Assembly (NCBI RefSeq): GCF_004959935.1
Contig: NZ_SMYN01000002.1
Span: 363,919 to 401,109, forward strand
From: Falsirhodobacter xinxiangensis
GTDB lineage: Bacteria > Pseudomonadota > Alphaproteobacteria > Rhodobacterales > Rhodobacteraceae
Length of the DNA: 37,191 bases
Direction of reading: 5' to 3'
Part shown: one piece after another, positions 29,682 through 37,157 of the stretch
How positions within the stretch are numbered: the first letter of the stretch is position 1
Layout: each line of letters opens with the position of its first letter
Translations under genes and position numbers: made by a program
Notes under the pieces: generated by a model
The model's input: the letters and a program-made list of their open reading frames with translations, nothing else
Databases searched by the model: none
What the model was told of the DNA's origin: nothing

Positions 29682-30632
29682 TTATTGGATTGCGACCACG
29701 CCCCAGGGCTGTTCGCCCACGGGCACGGATTTGACGACCTCGTTCGTCGCCACGTCGATGATCGAGATGTCGTTGGAATTGCCGTTGGTGGTGTAAAGGA
29801 ACTTGCTGTCGGGCGAGAAGCCAAGCTGCCAGACGCGCTGGCCGACCAGCAGATATTCCTCGACCTCCCACGTCTCGCCATTCACCACCGCCACGCGGTT
29901 CGACGGGCCGAGCGCGACATAGATCTTGCTGTCATCCGGCGTCAGGCGCACGCCCACCGGCTGAAGCGCCTCGGGCAGAACGCCCGGCACGTCAAAGGTG
30001 ATCTTGTGAACGATCTCATTTTTCGCGGTGTCGATGACGGATACTGTCCCGCCGATCTCGGCCGAGACATAGAGATGGCTGCCGTCGCTGTCGTATTGAG
30101 CAAAGCGCGGGCGGCTGTCCACCAGCACGTTCGCGACGATCTCATAGGTCGCGGTGTCGATCATGTGGGCCATGTTCGTGGTTTCGGATGTGTTCACCAC
30201 GATGGAGCCGTCGGGGTGGACGCCCATGCCTTCGGGCTCCACCCCGACCGGAACCTCGGCCAGCACCTGCCGCGTGTTCACATCGACGACGGTGACGATG
30301 TTGTCATCCTCGTTCGCGATATACAGCGGGTTCCCCGAGGGGTGCAGCACGAACAGTTCCGGATCGGGGCCGGACGGCAGGCTCGGCAGTTCCTCATAGC
30401 TCGCGGTGTCATAGACTTTGACAAGGTTGTCGTCCGACGCGCAGACATAGAGGAACTTCCCGTCTGGCGAGGCGGTGATCCCGCGCGGGCGCTGCATTCC
30501 TTCGATGGTGTGCAGGATTTCGTGGGTCGCACCGTCAAGGACGGTGATCGTGTTGCCCTTTTCATTGCTGACAAATATCTTTTCGGCATGGGCCGGTGCG
30601 GCTGCGAAGGCCAATATCGCAAGCAGTCTCAT
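29682..30632 (-). CDS. Exported YVTN beta-propeller protein associated with PQQ catabolism
   Basis: The 316-residue protein has a signal peptide (MRLLAILAFAAAPAHAEK) and about seven YVTN-type blades, with repeats such as KIFVSNEKGNTITVLD, FLYVCASDDNLVKVYD, PLYIANEDDNIVTVVD and LYVSAEIGGTVSVID. Members of this family accompany PQQ dehydrogenases and the same ABC transporter throughout proteobacteria (PedA2- and LutB-like). ATG 30630-30632 overlaps the end of the binding-protein gene by 4 bp; the longer upstream frame is antisense-free but lies inside that gene. Probably a periplasmic binding or assembly factor; ligand unknown. Confidence 0.88.
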   Translation of the reverse strand: MRLLAILAFAAAPAHAEKIFVSNEKGNTITVLDGATHEILHTIEGMQRPRGITASPDGKFLYVCASDDNLVKVYDTASYEELPSLPSGPDPELFVLHPSGNPLYIANEDDNIVTVVDVNTRQVLAEVPVGVEPEGMGVHPDGSIVVNTSETTNMAHMIDTATYEIVANVLVDSRPRFAQYDSDGSHLYVSAEIGGTVSVIDTAKNEIVHKITFDVPGVLPEALQPVGVRLTPDDSKIYVALGPSNRVAVVNGETWEVEEYLLVGQRVWQLGFSPDSKFLYTTNGNSNDISIIDVATNEVVKSVPVGEQPWGVVAIQ

Positions 30633-31795
30633 CTTCCCTCCATGTTGCATTCCGTCTCGGGGCGGTCGATTCCCAGCGTGTCCATCTGCGAAGTCTGGTG
30701 CAGGTATTCGGGTTGTGGCGAGACCGAGGCGACGACATTCCCCGAGGCCAGCAGGATCGGCTGGCGAAGCTGCCCGTCCCAATCGCGGAAGGACAGCGCC
30801 TGCCCCTTGAAGGCGGCAAGCTGGAAAGCATCGCCGCGGATGTAATCCTCGATCACCTGCGGGTCGGTGGAATTGGTGCGGGTCGCCGCCTCGCCCAAGG
30901 ACCGCAGGGCCATCCAGACCTGAAAATCCTGATCGCGGGCGGGACGCAGGGCCTGCTTCTCGAACCGCGACTGCCATTGCATCGCGCCCCATGCCTCGTG
31001 CGCGGGGTGCCAGTTCACGGGCGTCAGGCCCGCCGATCCGGCGACGGGACGCGCGTCCCAGGTGTGGAACGGCAGCCAGTCGGCAAAGACGCCGGCATGG
31101 TCGGCGGCGATCACGATGTCATGGGCAGCGGCCCGCTGCGTGAAGGCGGGCATCTGCGCCTGCACCTGCACATGGCCGCTGTCGGTTCGGCGCGCGCCGC
31201 CGGTATCCTCGAAAGTCCGCGTTTCGGTTATCTTTGCCCCGAACTTGGTGGCCGCGCGGCGATAGGCATCTGCCAGCGCGGTATCCTCGGGGTGGCTGCC
31301 TTCGATCAGGAACCATTCGTCCCAGCGTTTCCACATCAGGAACTGCGCCAGCGCGTCGGTCAGCATCGCATCGCTGGGCGCGGTGTGCAGCAGGTTCGCG
31401 CGGCAATCGACCCCGCGCAGCCGATCGCTGGTATCGGCGGCGTTGAAGACCAGCCCGCCCATATCGGCAAGCCGCACGGTGGTGTCCGCATCGGCCAGCG
31501 TCACAATGAAACGGATGCCGCCGTCCAGCAGGCGCTGCATCTCGGCCTCGGCCGTTTCTAGCGTGGCGCGGACCTCCAGCGTGGTGAAGGTCTGCCCCAT
31601 GAAGCCGCCCGTGGTGGCATTGTCGGCGGTGCCAAGCGTGCCGCCCGCAAAGCCCAGATCGTCGGGCATCAGATCCAGCCGCGAGATCGGCAGCGGACCC
31701 GGCTTGTCCACGCGGATCACTGCCGCCACGATCTCTTGCGCCAAGGCTGGCTGTCCAAACGCCACGAGCGCGGCGAATGCCACTGTCTTCCGCAT
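30629..31795 (-). CDS. Periplasmic binding protein of the PQQ-associated ABC system (PedA1/LutA-like)
   Basis: The 388-residue protein has a signal peptide (MRKTVAFAALVAFGQPALAQE) and a type I periplasmic-binding fold in two lobes, for example GGIRFIVTLADADTTVRLADMG, then WFLIEGSHPEDTALADAYRRAATKFGAKI. Proteins of this family lead the PQQ-associated ABC operon; LutA of Methylobacterium is the periplasmic component of a lanthanide uptake system. It is first in a seven-gene operon and is divergent from the mxaD-like gene. ATG 31793-31795 is chosen because it gives a normal signal peptide; the frame extends 7 codons further upstream. The mature protein is rich in Asp and Glu, consistent with cation handling. 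Confidence 0.86.
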   Translation of the reverse strand: MRKTVAFAALVAFGQPALAQEIVAAVIRVDKPGPLPISRLDLMPDDLGFAGGTLGTADNATTGGFMGQTFTTLEVRATLETAEAEMQRLLDGGIRFIVTLADADTTVRLADMGGLVFNAADTSDRLRGVDCRANLLHTAPSDAMLTDALAQFLMWKRWDEWFLIEGSHPEDTALADAYRRAATKFGAKITETRTFEDTGGARRTDSGHVQVQAQMPAFTQRAAAHDIVIAADHAGVFADWLPFHTWDARPVAGSAGLTPVNWHPAHEAWGAMQWQSRFEKQALRPARDQDFQVWMALRSLGEAATRTNSTDPQVIEDYIRGDAFQLAAFKGQALSFRDWDGQLRQPILLASGNVVASVSPQPEYLHQTSQMDTLGIDRPETECNMEGR

Positions 31796-31957
31796 GACGG
31801 CTCCTCCCCTGTCCATTCAGACATGCGCGGGGGGCGCGGCAAAACCTATTTTCATATTAAGAAACGAATAAGCCAATGATTTCATTGCGCATCATACTTT
31901 CGTCGGATTGCCGAAGCCCCCCTGCGCCGTAACCATCCACAAAAAGCGGAGGATGGA
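31796..31957. promoter_or_regulatory. Divergent control region of the transport and mxaD-like operons
   Basis: This 162-bp region is AT-rich around 31843-31912 and holds a 14-bp inverted repeat CAATGA-TT-TCATTG (31874-31887) near its middle, a good operator candidate for a NarL- or OmpR-type regulator controlling both sides. The mxaD-like gene has a GGAGG ribosome site 5 nt before its ATG. Confidence 0.55.
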
Positions 31958-32479
31958 ATGCGCCTGTTCACACTGGCCCTGGCGGCCACGACCCTGATTG
32001 CCGGAATGGCCGAGGCGCATGGCCCCTCGCGCCAGAAAACCACGCAGGACGTGGTGCTGAACGCCACACCGGACGAGGTCTGGCAGGCGGTGGGCGATTT
32101 CGGCGACCTGTCATGGATGCCGGGCGTCGCCTCGGTCGATGCGCCGCAGGGGAACGAGAAGGACGGCACCCGCACCGTCACGCTGGACAGCGGCACGGTG
32201 CTGACCGAGGAGTTGACGAAATACGATCCCGAAAAGCGCACCATGTCCTTCCGGATGACCAAGGACGATATCGAGGCGATCCCGGTCACGAATTTCTCGA
32301 CCGTGCTGACGGTGAAGGATGACGGCGGCAAGGCTCTGGTGGAAATGCGCGGCGGCTTCTATCGCGGGTTTCCGAACAACGACCCGCCGCCCGATCTGAA
32401 CGACGACGCGGCGGTTGCGGCGGTGAATGCGCATTACCGCGCGGCGCTGGACGGGCTTGCGGAACGCTTCGGCCAGTGA
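31958..32479 (+). CDS. mxaD: MxaD-like periplasmic SRPBCC protein
   Basis: The 173-residue protein has a signal peptide (RLFTLALAATTLIAGMAEAH) and an SRPBCC/START-like fold: TTQDVVLNATPDEVWQAVGDFGDLSWMPGV, then GTRTVTLDSGTVLTEELTKYDPEKRTMSFRM. MxaD in Methylobacterium and Paracoccus stimulates electron transfer between methanol dehydrogenase and its cytochrome cL. Here the only dehydrogenase in view is XoxF, so it may serve the lanthanide enzyme. Its stop overlaps the start of the second propeller gene as TGATG. Confidence 0.85.
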   Translation: MRLFTLALAATTLIAGMAEAHGPSRQKTTQDVVLNATPDEVWQAVGDFGDLSWMPGVASVDAPQGNEKDGTRTVTLDSGTVLTEELTKYDPEKRTMSFRMTKDDIEAIPVTNFSTVLTVKDDGGKALVEMRGGFYRGFPNNDPPPDLNDDAAVAAVNAHYRAALDGLAERFGQ

Positions 32480-33318
32480 TGGATCTGGCGGCCATCACCT
32501 CGCAGAATGCAGGGGTGGTGACGATCGTCACGGATGGCGCGGTGACGGCGTCCGTCCCGGTTCCGGGCAAACCCGCCGCCGTGGCCGTCGATCCGGTGCG
32601 CGGCATCATCCATGTCGTCGCGGTGGAGACGAAGCTGCTGCACCGCATCGCCCCCGACGGGCGCGAGATCGCCCGCATCCCCCTGCCCGGCGCCCCTTTC
32701 GGCGTGGCGGTGGACCCGACGAACGGGCATTCGCTGGTATCGGATTGGGAAGGCAGCGGGATCGTCGAAGTGGGCGATGCGGTGCTGCGCGAGATCGCCA
32801 CCGGGGCCGCGCCCTCCGGCATCGCGGTAGCGGACGGGTTGATCGTGACCGCCGACCGGGATGCGGACCAACTGACGCTGATCGGTGACCAGACGCGGCA
32901 CGTCGCTGTCGGCCATCACCCGTTCGGCGTCACGATCCATGACGGGCACGCCTTTGCCGCAAATGTGCTGTCGGAGACGGTGTCGGTCGTCGATCTGGAC
33001 AGCGCGACGCTGGTCGCAACCATCCCCGTGGGCGAGCGGCCCTATGCCATCGCCTTCGCAGCCGGACGCGGGTTCGTGACCAACCAATACGAAGAAAGCG
33101 TCACGGTCTTCGATGCAGCCTCTTGGCAGGTGATCGGCACCATCGAGGTTGGCGAATATCCCGAAGGGATCGCGCCCTACGGCGACCGCCTTCTGGTCGC
33201 CAACTGGTTCTCGGACACCCTTTCGGTGATCGACCCGATGGCGATGCAAGTGACCGAAACGCTGGACATGCCCGCAGGCCCCCGCGCCTTCGGCAGCTTC
33301 ACCGCCACCCTGCCCTAG
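32479..33318 (+). CDS. YVTN-type beta-propeller protein without a signal peptide
   Basis: This 279-residue propeller has YVTN-like blades such as HSLVSDWEGSGIVEVGD, AFAANVLSETVSVVDLDSATLV, GFVTNQYEESVTVFDAAS and LLVANWFSDTLSVID. Unlike the propeller in the divergent operon, it starts MDLAAITSQNAGVVTIV and shows no signal peptide, although its neighbours are periplasmic. ATG 32479 overlaps the mxaD-like stop; GTG 32476 beside it is possible and does not add a signal. Its TAG shares a CTAG with the xoxJ stop. Function unknown, probably binding or assembly in quinoprotein metabolism. Confidence 0.83.
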   Translation: MDLAAITSQNAGVVTIVTDGAVTASVPVPGKPAAVAVDPVRGIIHVVAVETKLLHRIAPDGREIARIPLPGAPFGVAVDPTNGHSLVSDWEGSGIVEVGDAVLREIATGAAPSGIAVADGLIVTADRDADQLTLIGDQTRHVAVGHHPFGVTIHDGHAFAANVLSETVSVVDLDSATLVATIPVGERPYAIAFAAGRGFVTNQYEESVTVFDAASWQVIGTIEVGEYPEGIAPYGDRLLVANWFSDTLSVIDPMAMQVTETLDMPAGPRAFGSFTATLP

Positions 33319-34115
33319 CTTTTCAGCGCCGTACCGAAATCGTCCAGGATCGGGACCCCGGCATCCTTCAGAATCTGGTCGATTTCCCCCTGATTGCGGC
33401 GGATGACCGAGTTCAACTCGTGTTTCCAGTTCAACTCGCCCGCGCGCACACCCATGGTGATGCGATAGAACAGCTTCGGCGTCGCGGTTTCGTGGATCAG
33501 CGGCACGGCGATCATATCCTCGCGCGCGCGGGCCAGCGGGCCACCGATTGGACCCCACAGGATCGCGGCGTCGATCGTGCCCGCCTCCAGATCCGCCAGC
33601 ATGTCGCCCGCGGGGTTTTCCACCCGCCGGTCCACCACCAGATCGTATCCCTTGGCCAGCCCGATCAGGCCCAGTCGCGCCAGATGCGTCGCGGGCGGCG
33701 TGCCGGCGATGACGCCCACATGCTTGCCTTGAAGGCGCGGATCGGTCAGGCGGTCCACCCCTTCCAGATCGCTGCCGCGTTTCACGATCAGAACATGGGT
33801 CGAGGTGTAATAGTGGTTGGTGTTCAGAACCAACTCATGCCCTTGGGCGAAACCGATGATGACATCGCATTTCGCCGCCTGAAGCGTCTGGCGCACGAAG
33901 CCCGACACCATCGGAAACCAAGTATAGGTCAGCGGAACGTCCATCTTTTCCGCCATCAACTCCGCGATCTTGTTCTCGAAACCCGATCCGTCCTCGTGCG
34001 ACATCGGGGCGTTGGCGGGGTCGGCGCAGACGCGAAAGGCGGTGCGGTCCACGAGGTCGGCGACCTGCGCGTTCGCAGGCAGGGCCATAGCTGCGGCAAG
34101 CACCGCCCAGCGCAT
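33315..34115 (-). CDS. xoxJ: XoxJ/MxaJ-like periplasmic solute-binding protein
   Basis: The 266-residue protein has a signal peptide (MRWAVLAAAMALPANAQ) and the two-lobe periplasmic-binding fold seen in MxaJ and XoxJ: FRVCADPANAPMSHEDGSGFENKIAELMAEKM, then ADLEAGTIDAAILWGPIGG. XoxJ is proposed to bind apo-XoxF and help PQQ or lanthanide loading and activation. It begins 3 nt after the xoxG stop and always travels with xoxF and xoxG. No ABC permease partner is encoded next to it, as expected for a chaperone and not a transporter. Confidence 0.92.
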   Translation of the reverse strand: MRWAVLAAAMALPANAQVADLVDRTAFRVCADPANAPMSHEDGSGFENKIAELMAEKMDVPLTYTWFPMVSGFVRQTLQAAKCDVIIGFAQGHELVLNTNHYYTSTHVLIVKRGSDLEGVDRLTDPRLQGKHVGVIAGTPPATHLARLGLIGLAKGYDLVVDRRVENPAGDMLADLEAGTIDAAILWGPIGGPLARAREDMIAVPLIHETATPKLFYRITMGVRAGELNWKHELNSVIRRNQGEIDQILKDAGVPILDDFGTALKS

Positions 34116-34118
34116 CCC

Positions 34119-34631
34119 TCAGCCCCCCATGCAGGCGGTTTCCGCCTCGGTGAAGGCATCGGACTTCTCTGCCCGTTTGGCCGGACGCCCGCGCGGAACC
34201 TCGTCCGTGCCGCGCGCCAGGAGATAGGTATAGATGTCGTCCAGATAGCACATGACGTTGGGGTTGGTGCCAAAAGCGGGCATCACCGAATTCTCCGACG
34301 CGCCGACCTTCTGCCGCCCGCTGGCGACGACCCCTTGGAAGTCGTAGTAATCCATATGCAGCGCCGAAGTCTTCAGTGCGGGCGCATAGGTCGAACCCTC
34401 GCCATCCGGGCCGTGGCAGACATGGCATTCCGCGTGATAGCGGCGGTAACCCGAAAAGGTCGGCCAATCGACGGTGCCATCCTCGGCGATCTCGGGCACG
34501 GGTGTGCCTTCGGCGTTGAAGCTGCGGATGCCGTCATTGGAATCCACCGCCATATCCTTCTGCTGCGCGGCGGCACCCCCGGCCCAAAGCGCGATCAGCG
34601 CGGCGGCAAGGGCCATGCGTGGCTTCGTCAT
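34119..34631 (-). CDS. xoxG: XoxG-like cytochrome c (cytochrome cL type)
   Basis: The 170-residue protein has a signal peptide (ALAAALIALWAGGAAAQ) and one haem c site, ECHVCHGPDGEGST (~residues 75-79 for CHVCH). The distal methionine is in SVMPAFGTNPN. It accepts electrons from XoxF and passes them to the terminal cytochromes. ATG 34629-34631 is chosen with GGGAGGAG upstream; the frame goes five codons further. The order xoxF, xoxG, xoxJ is conserved in methylotrophs. A terminator lies between xoxF and xoxG, so cytochrome expression may be lower than xoxF. Confidence 0.92.
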   Translation of the reverse strand: MTKPRMALAAALIALWAGGAAAQQKDMAVDSNDGIRSFNAEGTPVPEIAEDGTVDWPTFSGYRRYHAECHVCHGPDGEGSTYAPALKTSALHMDYYDFQGVVASGRQKVGASENSVMPAFGTNPNVMCYLDDIYTYLLARGTDEVPRGRPAKRAEKSDAFTEAETACMGG

Positions 34632-34710
34632 ACGCTCTCCTCCCAAAGAGTCTTTCAGGGAAGGTTAGTGCGGGGGCCGGCACGTGTCCCTCAACCTTTA
34701 GTCGGGCATG

Positions 34711-34738
34711 AAAAAAGGGCCGCCCCGAAAGGCGGCCC
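34711..34738 (-). terminator. Rho-independent terminator after xoxF
   Basis: On the minus strand, GGGCCGCC (34717-34724) pairs with GGCGGCCC (34731-34738) in an 8-bp stem around a 6-nt loop, followed by TTTTTT. It lies 21 nt beyond the xoxF stop and separates xoxF from xoxGJ. Confidence 0.9.
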
Positions 34739-34759
34739 CAGCCCGACCGATGTGCAGGA

Positions 34760-36556
34760 TCAGTCGGGTATCGCAAACACCGTCAGCGAGCCGCCCAGCG
34801 CCGTGTAATCGGAAAGCGCGGCATAGCCCCCCACTGCGCCCAGACCGTCATTGGCATTGGTCAGACCCGCCGCAAGGCCGATGCCCGCCCAGCCGCCGGT
34901 GCCCGACAGCACGGCCACATACTGCTTGCCGCCATGTTCATAGGTCATCACGTTGCCGATGATACCGGACGGGGTCTTGAACTTGTAAAGCTCCTCGCCG
35001 GTCGTTGCATCGACAGCCTTCAGATACCCTTCCAGCGTTCCATAGAAGACCACGTCGCCCGCCGTCGCCAGCGCGCCCGACCAGACCGAGAACTGCTCGG
35101 GCAGCGACCACTTGATCTCTCCGGTCACGGCGTCCCAAGCGATGAAGTTGCCCATGCCGCCATGGCTGTCGGGTGCCGGATACATCGACAGCGTCGCCCC
35201 GACATAGGGCTGGCCGGCGCTGTAGCTGACGCGGAACGGCTCGTAATCCATGCAGACGTGGTTCGTCGGCACATAGTTCAGCTGCGTCTTCGGCGAATAG
35301 GCCGAGGGCTGCTGGTCCTTGGTGCCAAGCGCCGCCGGGCAGATGCCGGTGGAGTTGACGTCCTCGCCGTTCTGCTCGGTCGAGTATTCGGCGACCACCT
35401 GCGGGCGGCCATACTGGTCGCTCTCGGGGTCCATGTTGACCTCGGTCGCCCAGTTCACGGCCGGATCGTATTTTTCGGCCACCAGCAACTCGCCCGTCTC
35501 GCGGTCCATGGTATAGGCGAAGCCGTTGCGGTCGAAGTTCACCAGCAGCTTGCGCATGGTGCCGTCGATCTCGCGGTCGATCAGAACGTTCTCGTTCACG
35601 CCGTCGAAGTCCCATTCGTCATGGGGGGTCTTCTGGTAGAACCATTTGGCCATCCCGTCATCGGGATCGCGGGCCATGATGGTCATCGACCACTTGTTGT
35701 CGCCCGGACGCTGGCTGGGGTTCCATGTCGAAGGGTTGCCGGTGCCGTAATAGACGAGGTCCAGTTCCGGATCATAGGTGAACCAGCCCCAGGTGGTGCC
35801 GCCGCCGATCTGCCACTGGTCCCCCTCCCAGCTGTCGATCGAGGAATTGGCCCCGATCGGCTTGCCCAGAACCATCGTGTTCTCGGGATCGACCAGCATC
35901 TCCTCGTCCGGGCCGGTGGAATAGGCGCGCCAGGCCTGAGTGCCGTCCGCGATGTTATAGGCGGTGACATGCCCCCGCACGCCGTATTCCCCGCCCGAGA
36001 TGCCGACCAGCACCTTGTCCTTGATCGGGATGACGGTTGCGGTGTTCGTCTCGCCCTTGGCCGGATCGCCGTTCACGACGCTCCATTTCACGTCACCGGT
36101 GGTGGCGTCCAGCGCGACCAGCGTCGTGTCGGCCTGGTGCAGGAAGATGGTGTTGTCGGCAAAGGCCAGCCCGCGATAGACCGTATCGCAGCACATCACG
36201 CCGATCACGTCGGCATTCTGTTCCGGCGTGTATTTCCACAGGATCTTGCCGTCGTTGTTCAGATCCAGCGCATAGACGATGTTCGGGAACGGCGTGTGGA
36301 CATACATCACGTCGCCGATGACCAGCGGCGCACCTTCATGCCCGCGCAGCACCCCGGTCGAGAAGGTCCATGCGACCTGCAGATCGCCCACGTTATCTTT
36401 GGTGATCTGGTCCAGTTCCGAATAACGGTTGCCGGTATAGTTGCCCAACTGCGATCCGAACTGCTTGGGGTCCTGTTGGATCGCCTGCAGCGAGTCGTTT
36501 GCATGGGCCGCCGAGGCAAGTAGCGCCGCGGTCAGCCCGAGCGTGAGTCTCCTCAT
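34760..36556 (-). CDS. xoxF: Lanthanide-dependent PQQ methanol dehydrogenase XoxF
   Basis: XoxF oxidises methanol (often on to formaldehyde or formate) in the periplasm using PQQ and a lanthanide, passing electrons to XoxG. The 598 residues include a signal peptide (~1-19) and an eight-bladed propeller. The vicinal disulfide is Cys122-Cys123 in [10 protein letters not shown]. Metal ligands are visible: Glu190 in SGGEYG, Asn274 in [10 protein letters not shown], catalytic Asp316 in [11 protein letters not shown], and the extra Asp318 (Asp-x-Asp). In Ca-dependent MxaF the residue two past the catalytic Asp is Ala; here it is Asp, the mark of lanthanide enzymes. GGGAGG is the ribosome site. Its own promoter region lies upstream. 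Confidence 0.97.
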   Translation of the reverse strand: MRRLTLGLTAALLASAAHANDSLQAIQQDPKQFGSQLGNYTGNRYSELDQITKDNVGDLQVAWTFSTGVLRGHEGAPLVIGDVMYVHTPFPNIVYALDLNNDGKILWKYTPEQNADVIGVMCCDTVYRGLAFADNTIFLHQADTTLVALDATTGDVKWSVVNGDPAKGETNTATVIPIKDKVLVGISGGEYGVRGHVTAYNIADGTQAWRAYSTGPDEEMLVDPENTMVLGKPIGANSSIDSWEGDQWQIGGGTTWGWFTYDPELDLVYYGTGNPSTWNPSQRPGDNKWSMTIMARDPDDGMAKWFYQKTPHDEWDFDGVNENVLIDREIDGTMRKLLVNFDRNGFAYTMDRETGELLVAEKYDPAVNWATEVNMDPESDQYGRPQVVAEYSTEQNGEDVNSTGICPAALGTKDQQPSAYSPKTQLNYVPTNHVCMDYEPFRVSYSAGQPYVGATLSMYPAPDSHGGMGNFIAWDAVTGEIKWSLPEQFSVWSGALATAGDVVFYGTLEGYLKAVDATTGEELYKFKTPSGIIGNVMTYEHGGKQYVAVLSGTGGWAGIGLAAGLTNANDGLGAVGGYAALSDYTALGGSLTVFAIPD

Positions 36557-36623
36557 GGTCTTCCTCCCTGAAAAACCTGCAAAAGCTGCCGGGCCTGTTC
36601 CTCCCCGAACGGGGCCCTGCGGC

Positions 36624-36679
36624 TCTTATTCTGATCTTATTTGGCGGCGGTGTTCGCTTTGCGTCAATTCAAACACCGC
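36624..36679 (-). promoter_or_regulatory. Candidate xoxF promoter with inverted repeat
   Basis: Upstream of xoxF on the minus strand TTGACG (36662-36667) could be the -35, with AT-rich CAAATA (36638-36643) 18 nt further as a weak -10. A perfect 8-bp inverted repeat, GCGGTGTT / AACACCGC, has arms at 36672-36679 and 36647-36654 and straddles the -35. A direct repeat AATAAGA-TCAG-AATAAGA (11-bp period, 36624-36641) follows. This is a plausible operator for the NarL- or OmpR-type regulator nearby. Confidence 0.5.
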
Positions 36680-36707
36680 TCGTTCCGCCCAAAGTATGAC
36701 CTGAATG

Positions 36708-36732
36708 AAAAACGCCGCCCCGAGGGGCGGCG
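36708..36732 (-). terminator. Rho-independent terminator after the class I cytochrome c gene
   Basis: A perfect 9-bp inverted repeat (CGCCGCCCC / GGGGCGGCG, 36713-36721 and 36724-36732) is followed on the minus strand by TTTTT. It begins 11 nt past the cytochrome stop, so xoxF is probably transcribed from its own promoter. Confidence 0.9.
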
Positions 36733-36743
36733 CGGATCGCGGC

Positions 36744-37124
36744 CTATTGTGACTGCGCCTGTAAATAGGCCAGCAGGTTCACGCGCTCCTGCTCCTGCTT
36801 CAACCCGGCGAAGGTCATCTTGGTGCCGGGGATCACGCCCTTGGGATTTTCCACGAATTTGAGGATTTCCTCCGGCGTCCAGACATGGCCTTCCTCGCCA
36901 GCCTTCTTCATCGCTTCGGAATAGCTGAACCCCTCCAGCGTGCCGGTCGTGCGACCGACGATGTCGTGCAGGTTCGGCCCAGCGCGCGAGGGCGCATCGG
37001 CGTCGACGGCATGGCAGGCCATGCATTTGCGAAAGACCTTCTGCCCGGCTTCGGCGTCGCCTTCCTGCGCTGCGGCAAGCGCGGGAAGACAGGCAAGGAT
37101 GATGGCTAAGGTGCGGGACCGCAT
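36744..37124 (-). CDS. Class I cytochrome c (c2/c550-like)
   Basis: The 126-residue precursor has a signal peptide (LAIILACLPALAAAQ). The haem site is FRKCMACHAVD, the sixth-ligand methionine is in IPGTKMTFAGL, and the C-terminal helix is QERVNLLAYLQAQ. Size and motifs fit soluble cytochrome c2/c550, the usual shuttle between cytochrome cL-type proteins and the aa3 oxidase in Paracoccus-like bacteria. It lies directly upstream of xoxF and reads the same way, with a terminator between. Its ribosome site is AAAGGAG. Confidence 0.94.
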   Translation of the reverse strand: MRSRTLAIILACLPALAAAQEGDAEAGQKVFRKCMACHAVDADAPSRAGPNLHDIVGRTTGTLEGFSYSEAMKKAGEEGHVWTPEEILKFVENPKGVIPGTKMTFAGLKQEQERVNLLAYLQAQSQ

Positions 37125-37151
37125 GGTTTCTCCTTTGGCTTCTTCGGCTTA

Positions 37152-37157
37152 GTATAT
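37152..37157 (-). promoter_or_regulatory. Candidate -10 element of the cytochrome c gene
   Basis: On the minus strand TATACT lies 28 nt before the start codon of the cytochrome c gene, in an AT-rich TATATACTAA context. No good -35 is seen at the expected distance (TGAAAG is the nearest), so it may need an activator. Confidence 0.35.

Noticed and set aside
33315-34115. xoxJ as a component of an amino-acid type ABC importer
   Set aside because: No permease or ATPase is adjacent, and position after xoxG matches MxaJ/XoxJ.
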